Shown here in pieces: positions 7,369-14,668 of a stretch of DNA of 18,444 nt. The first letter of the stretch is position 1. Each line of letters begins with the position of its first letter. The position numbers and the translations under genes were made by a program. The DNA comes from Candidatus Krumholzibacteriia bacterium. Its GTDB lineage: Bacteria > Krumholzibacteriota > Krumholzibacteriia > LZORAL124-64-63. The stretch lies in NCBI GenBank assembly GCA_016744275.1, contig JADGEP010000022.1, forward strand, positions 1 through 18,444, read 5' to 3'. The notes beneath the pieces were generated by a model, which was given only the letters and a program-made list of their open reading frames with translations, had not been told where the DNA came from and ran no database searches.

Positions 7369-8643
7369 ATGGCTGACCAGGGGATTGTCCGCGGCGCTGC
7401 CCAAGTCCGGATCTTGCTGATGGTCACCGGTGGTATCGCCGCCTACAAAAGTTGCTTTTTGACCCGCCTGCTGGTGCAGGCGGGTTTTTCTGTCAAGGTG
7501 GCCATGACCGAAAGCGCTACCCGTTTTGTTTCTCCCATGACATTTCAGGTCCTGTCGGGGCATCCGGTGGCCACCGACCTTTGGGGCGAAGACCAGAGCG
7601 ATGCCCTGGACCACATCGAATACGCGCGTTGGTCAGATTTGACCGTCGTGGCGCCAGCAACGGCCAATACCCTGGCCAAGGCCGCCACCGGTATTGCAGA
7701 CGAAATTGTATCGACCCTGCTGTTGGCCCAGCCGGGGCCTGTGCTGATGGCGCCAGCGATGAACGACAACATGTGGCGGCATCCGGCCACCCAGGCCAAC
7801 GTGGCGACTTTGCGCGAGCGCGGCGTGCATCTGGTGGGGCCGGGTTCCGGCTTTCTCGCCTGCGGCACCGTCGATGAGGGCCGGATGCTGGAGCCCGAAG
7901 AAATCGTGGCGGCGATCAAGGATCTGGCTGTGGGATTGGAGCCGAGGCCACAGCCTGAAGCCCTGGCGATCCCCACTTTCTGGGAGGGCCAGCAGGTGCT
8001 GATCACCGCGGGACCAACCCACGAAGCGATCGACCCGGTGCGTTACGTGGCCAATCGCTCTTCGGGCACGATGGGCTACGCCCTGGCTGCCGAAGCGGTC
8101 GCCCAGGGAGCGATGGTGACGCTGATCAGCGGCCCGGTGGATTTGATGCCGCCGCGGGGCCTGCAGTCTTTGGTCGCGGTGGAATCTGGACAAGACATGG
8201 CTGCGGCCGTGGGCCAAGGCCTGCAGGCTGGGGCCCAATGGCTGATCATGTCGGCAGCCGTGGCGGACTTCACGCCGTCTAATCCGGCGACGGGAAAACT
8301 GAAAAAAGAGGACCTGGGCACGGGGTGGCAATTGGACATGTCCCGCAATCCCGATATCCTGGCAGAGGTTGTACCTGCCCACCGCGCGGAGCACCTCAAG
8401 GTGGTCGGCTTTGCTTTGGAAACCGAAGATGTTCAAGCTCGGGCCCTGGGCAAATTGAAAGCCAAAAATATGGACTATGTGGTGGCCAACAATCCGACCG
8501 AAGCGGGCTCGGGATTTGGTGCTGAAAATCACAGGCTACAACTGCTGTCGTCCGGTGGTATGATCTGGGCGAGCGAGTCGCGGCCCAAAACTGAATTGGC
8601 GAAGCAACTGCTGGTCGAATTGGCCCGGCACCAATCCCGCTGA
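7369..8643 (+). CDS. coaBC: Bifunctional phosphopantothenoylcysteine decarboxylase / phosphopantothenate-cysteine ligase (CoaBC, Dfp)
   Basis: A 424-residue fusion enzyme performing two consecutive steps of coenzyme A synthesis. The N-terminal CoaC flavoprotein half (about 12-190) has VTGGIAAYKS, the active-site H82 in HIEYARWSD, N132 in PAMNDNMW and C165 in FLACGTVDEGRM. The C-terminal CoaB half (about 205-420) starts QVLITAGPTHEAIDPVRYVANRSSGTMGYALA, then SAAVADFTP, GKLKKE, KAKNMDYVVANNPT. It starts 3 nt after the rpoZ stop, with GGCGAGG at the end of rpoZ as ribosome-binding site. The ligase dimer motif has Thr where many homologues have Lys (SSGTMG for SSGKMG); otherwise all key residues are present. 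Confidence 0.96.
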   Translation: MADQGIVRGAAQVRILLMVTGGIAAYKSCFLTRLLVQAGFSVKVAMTESATRFVSPMTFQVLSGHPVATDLWGEDQSDALDHIEYARWSDLTVVAPATANTLAKAATGIADEIVSTLLLAQPGPVLMAPAMNDNMWRHPATQANVATLRERGVHLVGPGSGFLACGTVDEGRMLEPEEIVAAIKDLAVGLEPRPQPEALAIPTFWEGQQVLITAGPTHEAIDPVRYVANRSSGTMGYALAAEAVAQGAMVTLISGPVDLMPPRGLQSLVAVESGQDMAAAVGQGLQAGAQWLIMSAAVADFTPSNPATGKLKKEDLGTGWQLDMSRNPDILAEVVPAHRAEHLKVVGFALETEDVQARALGKLKAKNMDYVVANNPTEAGSGFGAENHRLQLLSSGGMIWASESRPKTELAKQLLVELARHQSR

Positions 8644-8677
8644 TTCCGAACCTGAATCGACAAACAAAGCGGAACCC

Positions 8678-9655
8678 ATGGCCAACCAAGCGGATGAACG
8701 TCAGCAAATAGTCGGAGACCTGCAGGCCTGGATCCGCCAGAACAAGGGCCAGGCTCTCGAGTGGTTTTTGGATGAAGGCAGCCGCCCTGATGTGATCCCC
8801 GTGACTGAGCCGCAAAATGGCGAGAAAAGTGCGGCGCCACCGAATGAATCTGCACCGGCTGAACCTGTTGTGGTGACTCAAAAACCGACTCCCGTCGCAC
8901 CTTCCCGGCCTGATCCGGCCAAACCGGAGCCGACCAAATCCGCCCCCGTTACTGACAAAGAAGCGGCCTTTCGCCTGGCCTGTGACGCCTTTGTCAATGA
9001 AACCGTGGCCTTGACCAAACGCCAGGCCGCGACGCATCCGGTGGTGCCGATCGCCGAGCCGTTGCTGGATGCGCACCAAGGTGACGCGGCCGCTGCCATG
9101 GCGGCCCTTGAAAAGGAAGTGCGGCCGTGCACGGCCTGTGAGCTGAGTGGCAGCCGCAAGCAGACGGTTTTTGGCACCGGCAATCCCCGGGCGGATGTGG
9201 TTTTTATTGGCGAAGCTCCGGGCCAGGAAGAGGACCAGCAGGGCGAACCCTTCGTTGGTGCCAGTGGACAATTGCTCACCAAGATCTTGGGTGCTATCGG
9301 TTACTCTCGCGATGATGTGTACATCTGCAACATTCTGAAATGCCGGCCGCCAAATAATCGCGACCCGCAGCCGAACGAAGTCCAGCACTGCGAGCCCCAC
9401 CTGAAACGGCAGTTGGCGATTTTGCGACCGCGGGTGATCTGTTGCCTGGGGCGGGTCGCGGCCCAGACACTGCTGAAAACTGATTTGAGCCTGGGAAAAT
9501 TGCGCCATACGGTGCATTTCTATGAGGGCGTGCCGGTGATGGCGACCTTCCATCCGGCCGCCCTGTTGCGCAATCCAAGCTGGAAGCGCGACACCTGGGA
9601 CGACGTGCGCAAGCTGCAGGCTCTGAGCGAGGCGCTGCAGCCGGAGGGCAATTGA
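8678..9655 (+). CDS. Family 4 (4Fe-4S) uracil-DNA glycosylase with long N-terminal extension
   Basis: A 325-residue base-excision repair enzyme that removes uracil from DNA. The catalytic domain is about 145-320. Four cluster cysteines are seen at C151 and C154 (CTAC), C222 (NILKCRPP) and C238, spaced as in characterised family 4 enzymes. Motif A is GEAPGQEEDQQGEPFVGASG at 178-197 and motif B is FHPAALLRNP with H292. Typical family 4 enzymes are about 200 residues. The extra part here is a short helical N-terminus (1-35), a Pro/Ala/Glu-rich linker (about 40-92) and a further helical stretch to about 145. It follows coaBC by 34 bp and may be co-transcribed. The ribosome-binding site is weak (GCGGAA). 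Confidence 0.93.
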   Translation: MANQADERQQIVGDLQAWIRQNKGQALEWFLDEGSRPDVIPVTEPQNGEKSAAPPNESAPAEPVVVTQKPTPVAPSRPDPAKPEPTKSAPVTDKEAAFRLACDAFVNETVALTKRQAATHPVVPIAEPLLDAHQGDAAAAMAALEKEVRPCTACELSGSRKQTVFGTGNPRADVVFIGEAPGQEEDQQGEPFVGASGQLLTKILGAIGYSRDDVYICNILKCRPPNNRDPQPNEVQHCEPHLKRQLAILRPRVICCLGRVAAQTLLKTDLSLGKLRHTVHFYEGVPVMATFHPAALLRNPSWKRDTWDDVRKLQALSEALQPEGN

Positions 9656-9656
9656 C

Positions 9657-11054
9657 GTGAACCGGCCCCGCCTATTTCTGCTTGATGACGACCCGGATTT
9701 TTGCGCCGATCTGGAAGCTGTGCTCGGCTCCCGCTACAACATCGATATGGCCCACGATGGCGAAACGGGGTTGCAAAAAATCGGTGCCGCCATTCCCGAT
9801 GTGGTGCTGCTGGATGTGGAGTTCGAAAACTCGGACATGAATGGTGTTCAGATTCTGGACAAAATCCGGGCCATGGACAACCCGCCGCCGGTGATCATGT
9901 TGTCAGGCCGCACGCGGGTCAGCACCGTAGTGGAGGCCATGAAGTTGGGGGCCTTCCACTATGTGATCAAACCGGCCGATCCGCCTGAGCTGTTCAACCT
10001 GGTTGAGCGGGCGTTGGTGGCTGGGCGCAATAAGCGGCAGATTTTAGCCCAGCGCGGAGAGCTGGGTCGCCTGACGGGCTCTTTCATTTGTGGTGATGAA
10101 AAGATGTTTCGCGTTTTGGAACAAGCGGACATGGTTGCCAGCACTACAGCCACGGTGTTGATCACCGGGGAAACGGGAACGGGCAAAGAAATGGTCGCCC
10201 GCCGGATTCATGAAGGCAGCAATTTCTGCACTGGCCCCTACGTGGGCATCAATTGTTCGGCGATTCCGGCAGAGCTCATCGAGTCCGAAATTTTTGGGCA
10301 CGGAAAAGGGGCTTTTACCGGGGCCCAGTCGCGCATGGGCAAACTGGAGTTGGCCGCTGGTGGCACTTTGTTTATGGACGAAGTTGGCGAAGCGCCTCTC
10401 AGCCTGCAAGTCAAGCTGCTGCGGGCTCTGGGAGAGAAACGCTATGTGCGCTTGGGCGAAAACGTGGAGCGCGAGGTGGAGTGCCGCATTGTGGCTGCGA
10501 CGAGCCGTGATCTGACGAAAGCCATTGCCGATGGAGATTTCCGCGAGGACCTTTATTATCGCCTGAATATCTATCGCATCCAACTGCCTCGCCTGGCTGA
10601 TCGTCCCGGCGACCTGATGCCGCTGGCCCGCCATTTTCTGGATCAATACGCCGCCGAAAACGCCAAACCCATCGCAGGTTTTTCACAGGCGGCTGAAGAG
10701 CGCATCATGGTGGAACCCTGGACGGGCAACGTGCGCGAATTGCGAAACTTCGTGGAACGGGCCGTGATCAATTGTCAGGGCGGATTGATCGGGCTCGGAG
10801 ACATGTTCGGGGGAGAATCTAGCGGCAACGGCACCGCCGCCGATGGTTCAGGCGAAGAATGCGAAACGACCACTTTAAAAGCCGCTACTGATCGAGCCAA
10901 GGAAATGCGGGAACGTCGCTACTGCAGCAATCGTCTGCGTGAAGCATCCGGCAACGTGAGCCGGGCGGCAGCCGCCAGTGGCGTTCTGAGGCAATCATTC
11001 CAGCGCAAGTTGAAGGATTTGGGCTTGGATCCTGATGATTTTAAATCTTCTTGA
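9657..11054 (+). CDS. NtrC-family sigma-54-dependent response regulator
   Basis: A 465-residue protein with three domains. The receiver (about 4-120) has acidic D10-D12, phospho-acceptor D53 (VLLDVEF) and K105 (VIKPAD). The AAA+ sigma-54 activation domain (about 140-372) has Walker A GETGTGKE at 171-178, the sigma-54-contacting GAFTGA loop at 218-223, Walker B LFMDEVGE, and FREDLYYRLN with NVRELRNFVERA. A Fis-type helix-turn-helix is at about 425-457 (ASGNVSRAAAASGV...RKLKDLGL). All parts needed for ATP-driven opening of sigma-54 promoters are present. The start is GTG at 9657, one base after the UDG stop, with GGAGGG at 9643-9648. No histidine kinase is present in the window, so the partner is unknown. 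The dyad sites and the sigma-54 promoter directly downstream are the obvious candidate targets. Confidence 0.95.
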   Translation: MNRPRLFLLDDDPDFCADLEAVLGSRYNIDMAHDGETGLQKIGAAIPDVVLLDVEFENSDMNGVQILDKIRAMDNPPPVIMLSGRTRVSTVVEAMKLGAFHYVIKPADPPELFNLVERALVAGRNKRQILAQRGELGRLTGSFICGDEKMFRVLEQADMVASTTATVLITGETGTGKEMVARRIHEGSNFCTGPYVGINCSAIPAELIESEIFGHGKGAFTGAQSRMGKLELAAGGTLFMDEVGEAPLSLQVKLLRALGEKRYVRLGENVEREVECRIVAATSRDLTKAIADGDFREDLYYRLNIYRIQLPRLADRPGDLMPLARHFLDQYAAENAKPIAGFSQAAEERIMVEPWTGNVRELRNFVERAVINCQGGLIGLGDMFGGESSGNGTAADGSGEECETTTLKAATDRAKEMRERRYCSNRLREASGNVSRAAAASGVLRQSFQRKLKDLGLDPDDFKSS

Positions 11055-11121
11055 GTTTGTAACTTATTTGTTTTAAGTCGACTACTGCGTTTTTGATGAA
11101 ACTGCAACGTTCTTGCTTGTT

Positions 11122-11141
11122 GTGCAACATGAATGTTGCAC
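11122..11141. promoter_or_regulatory. Dyad site 1, candidate enhancer (UAS) for the NtrC-type activator
   Basis: GTGCAACATGAATGTTGCAC: 9-bp perfect arms (GTGCAACAT / ATGTTGCAC) around GA. The core GTGCAAC-N6-GTTGCAC is shared exactly with the site at 11192-11211. Its centre lies about 197 bp upstream of the predicted sigma-54 transcript start, a normal distance for an enhancer. Dyad symmetry is what a dimeric Fis-type helix-turn-helix would bind. A further TGCAAC half-site is at 11103-11108. Confidence 0.6.
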
Positions 11142-11190
11142 TCTATGGTTTGTTGATTTTAAACAAGTTAGAGCATTTTGTCGAATGAGT

Positions 11191-11212
11191 GGTGCAACTG
11201 AAATGTTGCACC
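11191..11212. promoter_or_regulatory. Dyad site 2, candidate enhancer (UAS) for the NtrC-type activator
   Basis: Arms GGTGCAAC (11191-11198) and GTTGCACC (11205-11212) are separated by TGAAAT. The core GTGCAAC-N6-GTTGCAC is identical to site 1, 70 bp further downstream. Its centre is about 127 bp upstream of the predicted transcript start. Confidence 0.6.
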
Positions 11213-11217
11213 GCCCG

Positions 11218-11305
11218 CAGTTGCCTGGAATTGCGGGTTTTTAAAACACGGTAACTGCCAGTATTACAATGAATTATAAAAACATTCGCCCTCCGCCGAT
11301 ACTGG
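11218..11305. other. AT-rich spacer with inverted repeats between enhancer sites and promoter
   Basis: CAGTTGCC at 11218-11225 can pair with GGTAACTG at 11250-11257 (one G-U). CCAGTAT at 11258-11264 is the exact inverse of ATACTGG at 11299-11305, and the second arm overlaps the -24 element of the sigma-54 promoter. The stretch between them is AT-rich (about 11262-11285) and could bend or bind IHF, but no clear IHF consensus is seen. A competing repressor site is possible. Confidence 0.3.
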
Positions 11306-11317
11306 TACAGCGTTTGC
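11303..11317 (+). promoter_or_regulatory. Sigma-54 promoter (-24/-12)
   Basis: TGGTACAGCGTTTGC. The GG at 11304-11305 and the GC at 11316-11317 are exactly 10 bp apart, with T before the GG, AC after it and TTGC at the -12 element. Consensus is TGGCAC-G-N4-TTGC, so there are two departures (T for C, A for G). Expected transcript start is near 11329. Two matching dyads upstream and a sigma-54 activator gene immediately before support it. Confidence 0.65.
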
Positions 11318-11345
11318 CTATTGAGGAGTGAAGCATTTCGAGGGG

Positions 11346-11398
11346 GATCCGTATCGTGGGCATGGGGCATGGCCTGGCAGCAGGCCGCGCCCCGGATC
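11346..11398 (+). promoter_or_regulatory. Strong leader hairpin just downstream of the sigma-54 start
   Basis: Three nested stems: GATCC (11346-11350) with GGATC (11394-11398), GGGGC (11364-11368) with GCCCC (11389-11393), and GGCCTG (11371-11376) with CAGGCC (11381-11386) closed by GCAG. It would enclose the possible GTG start at 11356 and touches the AGGGGG ribosome-binding site at 11341-11346. There is no T-run after it, so it is not an intrinsic terminator. It may control translation or stabilise the 5' end. Confidence 0.45.
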
Positions 11399-11451
11399 GG
11401 AACTGGGGTCACAGTTTAAGAACGCATTTATCGCGAATCAGGCGGGCAACA

Positions 11452-12072
11452 ATGGCTCACTACAATACATCGAGATTCAATAGTGACGAGAATCTGATGC
11501 CGCCTGGAAGCCGTGCGCGAGAAGTGGGAAACGAAATTGTGGAAGTCGGGAATGAATGTCTTGGCGCTGGGCGAGAGTCAAGCGACGTGCACCGGCTTCC
11601 ACATGATTCTCTCCAACCGGATGATTCTCTCCAACCGGATGACTCCGATGCGATGGTTCACCCTTTTGCCCGATCTGAGAGTTCCGCGATGAAGCCCGAA
11701 TTCCAAGGCAAATCACTTCCCGTGGTGACCATTTTTTCAAAAAGTGGTCCTTTGGCGGGAGATTTGGCGGCCTGCTTGTCGGGTCGGTTCCGGATTGACC
11801 GGGCCACGAGCCTGCAAGGGGCCCTGAAGTCTATTGCTGTCGGGTGCCAGGCTTTGATGATTCTCAAGGCCGCTGATGAGTACTGGGGACCTGCCTGCAC
11901 CGATTTGGTGAAACAAGCGTTGAGCGACAAATGTCGGGTTCTGATTCTGGGCTCCGGGGGATTGGGCCTGGAATCAGATCTCGACAGTCGCGTGATTTAC
12001 CTGCCGCCTCTGCCCAGCCCCCAGATTCTTTTTGCGAACCTCGCAGGCCTTGAAGCCAGCGCTCAGGCTTGA
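11452..12072 (+). CDS. Hypothetical protein with receiver-like (pseudo-receiver) C-terminal domain
   Basis: I do not recognise a named family. With ATG at 11452 (AGGCGG 6 nt upstream) it has 206 residues. A GTG at 11356 with GAGGGGG 9 nt upstream would add 32 residues, but they are Arg-rich, use rare codons and lie inside the leader hairpin. Residues 1 to about 80 look disordered and acidic, with a doubled DSLQPD. From KSLPVVTIFSKSG onward the order of strands and helices follows a CheY-like receiver: VVTIFSK, PLAGDLAACLSG, FRIDRATS, LQGALKSIAVG, ALMILKA, RVLILGSG, VIYLPPLPSPQILFANL. The acidic pair after strand 1 and the phospho-acceptor Asp after strand 3 are absent, as is the Lys before the last helix. 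This suggests a non-phosphorylated pseudo-receiver. It lies alone behind the sigma-54 promoter and is the likely target of the regulator encoded upstream. Confidence 0.6.
   Translation: MAHYNTSRFNSDENLMPPGSRAREVGNEIVEVGNECLGAGRESSDVHRLPHDSLQPDDSLQPDDSDAMVHPFARSESSAMKPEFQGKSLPVVTIFSKSGPLAGDLAACLSGRFRIDRATSLQGALKSIAVGCQALMILKAADEYWGPACTDLVKQALSDKCRVLILGSGGLGLESDLDSRVIYLPPLPSPQILFANLAGLEASAQA
11605..11640 (+). repeat. Perfect 18-bp tandem duplication inside the pseudo-receiver gene
   Basis: Two identical units of GATTCTCTCCAACCGGAT (11605-11622 and 11623-11640). They keep the frame and encode DSLQPD twice, in the region that looks disordered. This is a recent slip-type duplication and may vary in copy number between strains. 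Confidence 0.85.
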
Positions 12073-12119
12073 CCGAATATCCCGGCCTGATGGAAGATTC
12101 TCATCTGATTGAGGTTGAA

Positions 12120-13565
12120 CTATCCGGTTAAAACCGGCATGCCCATCATCGGCCAGATTTTCCACACAAACAACGCAATGACGAGCATGAGCATCGCAGA
12201 GGCAGGCAATCCGTGCATGAAGAATTCGCGGGTGTGGAACATCTTGCTTTCAAAAGCGATGGCGTTGGGAGCCGCGCCAACCAGAAGCATGAAGGGCATC
12301 CCGGCAGCAGCCAACGATGCAAAGACCACCACTTCCGGGTGCACGCCAATATAACGGGCCATCACCAGGGCTACCGGCAAAGTGATCGCGATGGCGGCCA
12401 CGTTCATGATGAAGTTGGTCATGAGCATCACGAAGAAGGCCACTCCGATGATGAATACGAACCAGGGCGCGCCGTGCAGCAGGCTCAGCCAGCCGATGGC
12501 CATCCATTCGGCGGCGCCGGTTTGCCAGAGGCAGAAGCCGATGCTCATGGCGCCGCCAAATAACAGAACGATATTCCAGGGCACCGCCTCGAGATCTTTG
12601 AGATTCAGGATGTTGGTGAAGAAAAACAGCAATCCGGCGCTGAGGATGACGGCACTCTTATCTACGGCGGCCAACGCTGGTACGAACGAGCGCAGGCTGA
12701 GCACGATGATCACACCGGCGACGATAACCAGGGTGCCCTTCTCCCGGCGCGTGACCGGCCCCAGGCTTTCGTAAAGCTGGGCAGCCCGAATGCGCAGCCC
12801 CGGCACTTCGCCTTTTTCGGGGCGGAAGGCGATGCAGATGTATCCCCAGAGAAGAACCAACATCAAAACGCCCATGGGGAACATGTAGTAGGTCAACTCG
12901 AAGAAGCTGATTTCTTCGCCACCCAGCTTCTGGTAGAAGCCCAGGGCAACGGCACCCCGCGCGGCGCCCAGCAAGGTGATGATGCTGCCGGCACCGGCGG
13001 TCCAGGCCATGCCGATGAAGAGGCCTTTGCCAAATCGGGTAGTCTTGCCTGTCGGTTCGTAGAGGTTGTGCACCACCAATAATAGCGGGAAAATTGCTGC
13101 GGCCACCGCCGTGTGGGCCATGAACAGAGTCAGGGTGGCGGTCATGCAAAAGACACCGAGATAGATGATTTTGGTGCGTTCGGAGAGGCGCGAGAGCATG
13201 AAAAACGCCAGGCGCTTGGTCAGGCCTGTGGTGGAGAAACTGGCGCCGATCAACAGGGAGCCAAAAATGAACCACACCGAGGGGTCCATGAAATCAGTCA
13301 TCGCCACTCGGGGATCGCGGATCAGCCAAAGAGACTGGAACACCGCAATGGCGATGGCGGTGACTCCCACGGGCACCACTTCAAAGACCCACCAGATGCC
13401 GGCCAAGAGAAATAGGCCCAGGGCCGCCTGCCCCTCACTCGAAAGCGCAATGGACTGGCCGGCCGGGTCAACGGTGTCAGGAAAAGAGGGTGCCAAGGAG
13501 AGGCCCAGGAAAAGGACAAGACCGAGCACAAAGGGGAACATGCGGCGAGGATTACGCCAGACCAT
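12120..13565 (-). CDS. SLC13/DASS (CitT/NadC-like) family anion transporter with altered signature motifs
   Basis: A 481-residue inner-membrane protein with about a dozen hydrophobic segments from residue 8 to 470. The fold is identified by MDPSVWFIFGSLLIGASFSTTGLTKRLA, the paired half-repeats, VPWNIVLLFGGAMSIGFCLWQTG, and MPFMLLVGAAPNAIAFES near the end. Family members usually carry dicarboxylates, citrate or sulfate with Na+. The two SNT motifs that bind Na+ and carboxylate in VcINDY-type carriers are replaced here by AHT (150-152) and MNV (387-389), and the first-repeat PPN-like turn is GAARG. Substrate and coupling ion therefore cannot be predicted. The ATG at 13565 has GGAGGC 6 nt upstream. 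It lies 107 bp behind the methyltransferase on the same strand and may share its transcript. Confidence 0.87.
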   Translation of the reverse strand: MVWRNPRRMFPFVLGLVLFLGLSLAPSFPDTVDPAGQSIALSSEGQAALGLFLLAGIWWVFEVVPVGVTAIAIAVFQSLWLIRDPRVAMTDFMDPSVWFIFGSLLIGASFSTTGLTKRLAFFMLSRLSERTKIIYLGVFCMTATLTLFMAHTAVAAAIFPLLLVVHNLYEPTGKTTRFGKGLFIGMAWTAGAGSIITLLGAARGAVALGFYQKLGGEEISFFELTYYMFPMGVLMLVLLWGYICIAFRPEKGEVPGLRIRAAQLYESLGPVTRREKGTLVIVAGVIIVLSLRSFVPALAAVDKSAVILSAGLLFFFTNILNLKDLEAVPWNIVLLFGGAMSIGFCLWQTGAAEWMAIGWLSLLHGAPWFVFIIGVAFFVMLMTNFIMNVAAIAITLPVALVMARYIGVHPEVVVFASLAAAGMPFMLLVGAAPNAIAFESKMFHTREFFMHGLPASAMLMLVIALFVWKIWPMMGMPVLTG

Positions 13566-13672
13566 AAAGGGCCTCCGACGTTGTCACCAATTCGGTTGTG
13601 GGTCTGCGGTCCTGAGTCACGGAAACTGCCGTCTTTCTTTGGAATTTCCTCAAAATTCTTCGAGCACTGCGG

Positions 13673-14557
13673 TCAGGCCTTTTTTCGGGTCACCATCATT
13701 GGGAATTCGAATTCCTCGGCCACGCCTGTGATCGGTGGGCAAAACGCGGCATCCACCAGCCCTACGCGAGACAGCAGGTCGACCAATTCGCCATCGGTCC
13801 AGCCTTGATGGCATTGTTCGTACCTGTGCAAGGTACCCGATTCCTGCTCGATGATCCAGTGCACATGAATTTCGGCCCGGGCGTCTTCATTCCAGCTGAA
13901 TTCCTGCAACCAGAGGTGGGGCCGGTCACAAAATACGGATTCTTCACACGATGACCACTCGTTGCTGTCTTCCTGCACGAAAATATCCCAAGGCTGATAC
14001 TCCAGCACAAACAGTCCGCCGGGTCGCAGGCATCCGGCCAGGCGGGACAGGAATTCTTCGGCCACCTCGGGCTGGAATGAATGGAATTCCCCAAACCAAA
14101 AGGTGATGGCATCCACAGGTCCCAATTGGTCGGCCAGGTCGGCCGGCAGCTTGGTCAGGTCAGCGGAGAAAAAGGCGGTGTTCAGTTTCTCTTTTTGGGC
14201 CTGCTTCTCGGCCCAGGCCAAAGGGGCGGGTGCAAAATCGAAGCCAGTGGCCCGATGGCCTCGGCGGACCAATTCATGGCAATACAGCCCGGGCCCACAG
14301 CCGACATCCAGCACATGGGCGGATCCCTGGTGGCCGCTTTGATTCAGCTGGGCCAGCAGCCAATCCAGATGGCGACTAATCACCTCGGGGGCCCGGCTGG
14401 CCATGTGGGTGTCGGGGTCCAAGTGAACTGCCAACATACGCTCGCTGAAAGCCTGGTCGTGCCATGGCAGTTGCCCGGCATTCTGCCAAGGCAGAGGCGG
14501 GTGATCGGCGGCCAGGATATGCCGCAAGGCCTGAACATGGGTGGGATTGTCGTTCAT
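13673..14557 (-). CDS. Class I SAM-dependent methyltransferase
   Basis: A 294-residue Rossmann-fold methyltransferase. Motif I HVLDVGCGPGLYCHEL begins at 81, the acidic residue that binds the ribose is D107 in ATGFDFAPAPL, the adenine-loop region is FFSADLTKLP at about 129-138, and LRPGGLFVLEYQPWDIF starts at 177. The N-terminal part PWHDQAFSERMLAVHLDPDTHMASR is a conserved cap seen in a group of uncharacterised small-molecule-type methyltransferases. The substrate cannot be told. Its start codon faces the DnaA-box region. A weak CCGGAG lies about 11 nt before the ATG. There is no evident pathway link to dnaB or to the transporter behind it. Confidence 0.87.
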   Translation of the reverse strand: MNDNPTHVQALRHILAADHPPLPWQNAGQLPWHDQAFSERMLAVHLDPDTHMASRAPEVISRHLDWLLAQLNQSGHQGSAHVLDVGCGPGLYCHELVRRGHRATGFDFAPAPLAWAEKQAQKEKLNTAFFSADLTKLPADLADQLGPVDAITFWFGEFHSFQPEVAEEFLSRLAGCLRPGGLFVLEYQPWDIFVQEDSNEWSSCEESVFCDRPHLWLQEFSWNEDARAEIHVHWIIEQESGTLHRYEQCHQGWTDGELVDLLSRVGLVDAAFCPPITGVAEEFEFPMMVTRKKA

Positions 14558-14582
14558 GGGCGTGGCTGTCTCCGGTTGGGGG

Positions 14583-14608
14583 AGTTATCCTCATCCATGT
14601 GGATAACT
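14583..14608. promoter_or_regulatory. Inverted repeat with a perfect DnaA box between the methyltransferase and dnaB
   Basis: AGTTATCC (14583-14590) and GGATAACT (14601-14608) form 8-bp arms with a 10-bp centre. The right arm holds a perfect DnaA box on the minus strand (TTATCCACA, 14606-14598). The left arm holds TTATCCTCA (14585-14593), one mismatch. It lies 26 bp upstream of the methyltransferase start. Confidence 0.55.
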
Positions 14609-14668
14609 TAAAAGGGCAAGCCCCCGAATGGGGGACTAACCCGGGCAATTGTCGGCTTTGCCCCTCAA

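Noticed and set aside
12124..12137. Palindrome CCGGTTAAAACCGG at the end of the transporter gene as a two-way terminator
   Set aside because: It lies inside the coding end on the minus strand, the loop would be too tight, and neither side has a T-run.
14621..14634. CCCCC-GAAT-GGGGG stem as a terminator
   Set aside because: There is no T-run on either strand, and it lies between divergent genes, where no transcript should end.
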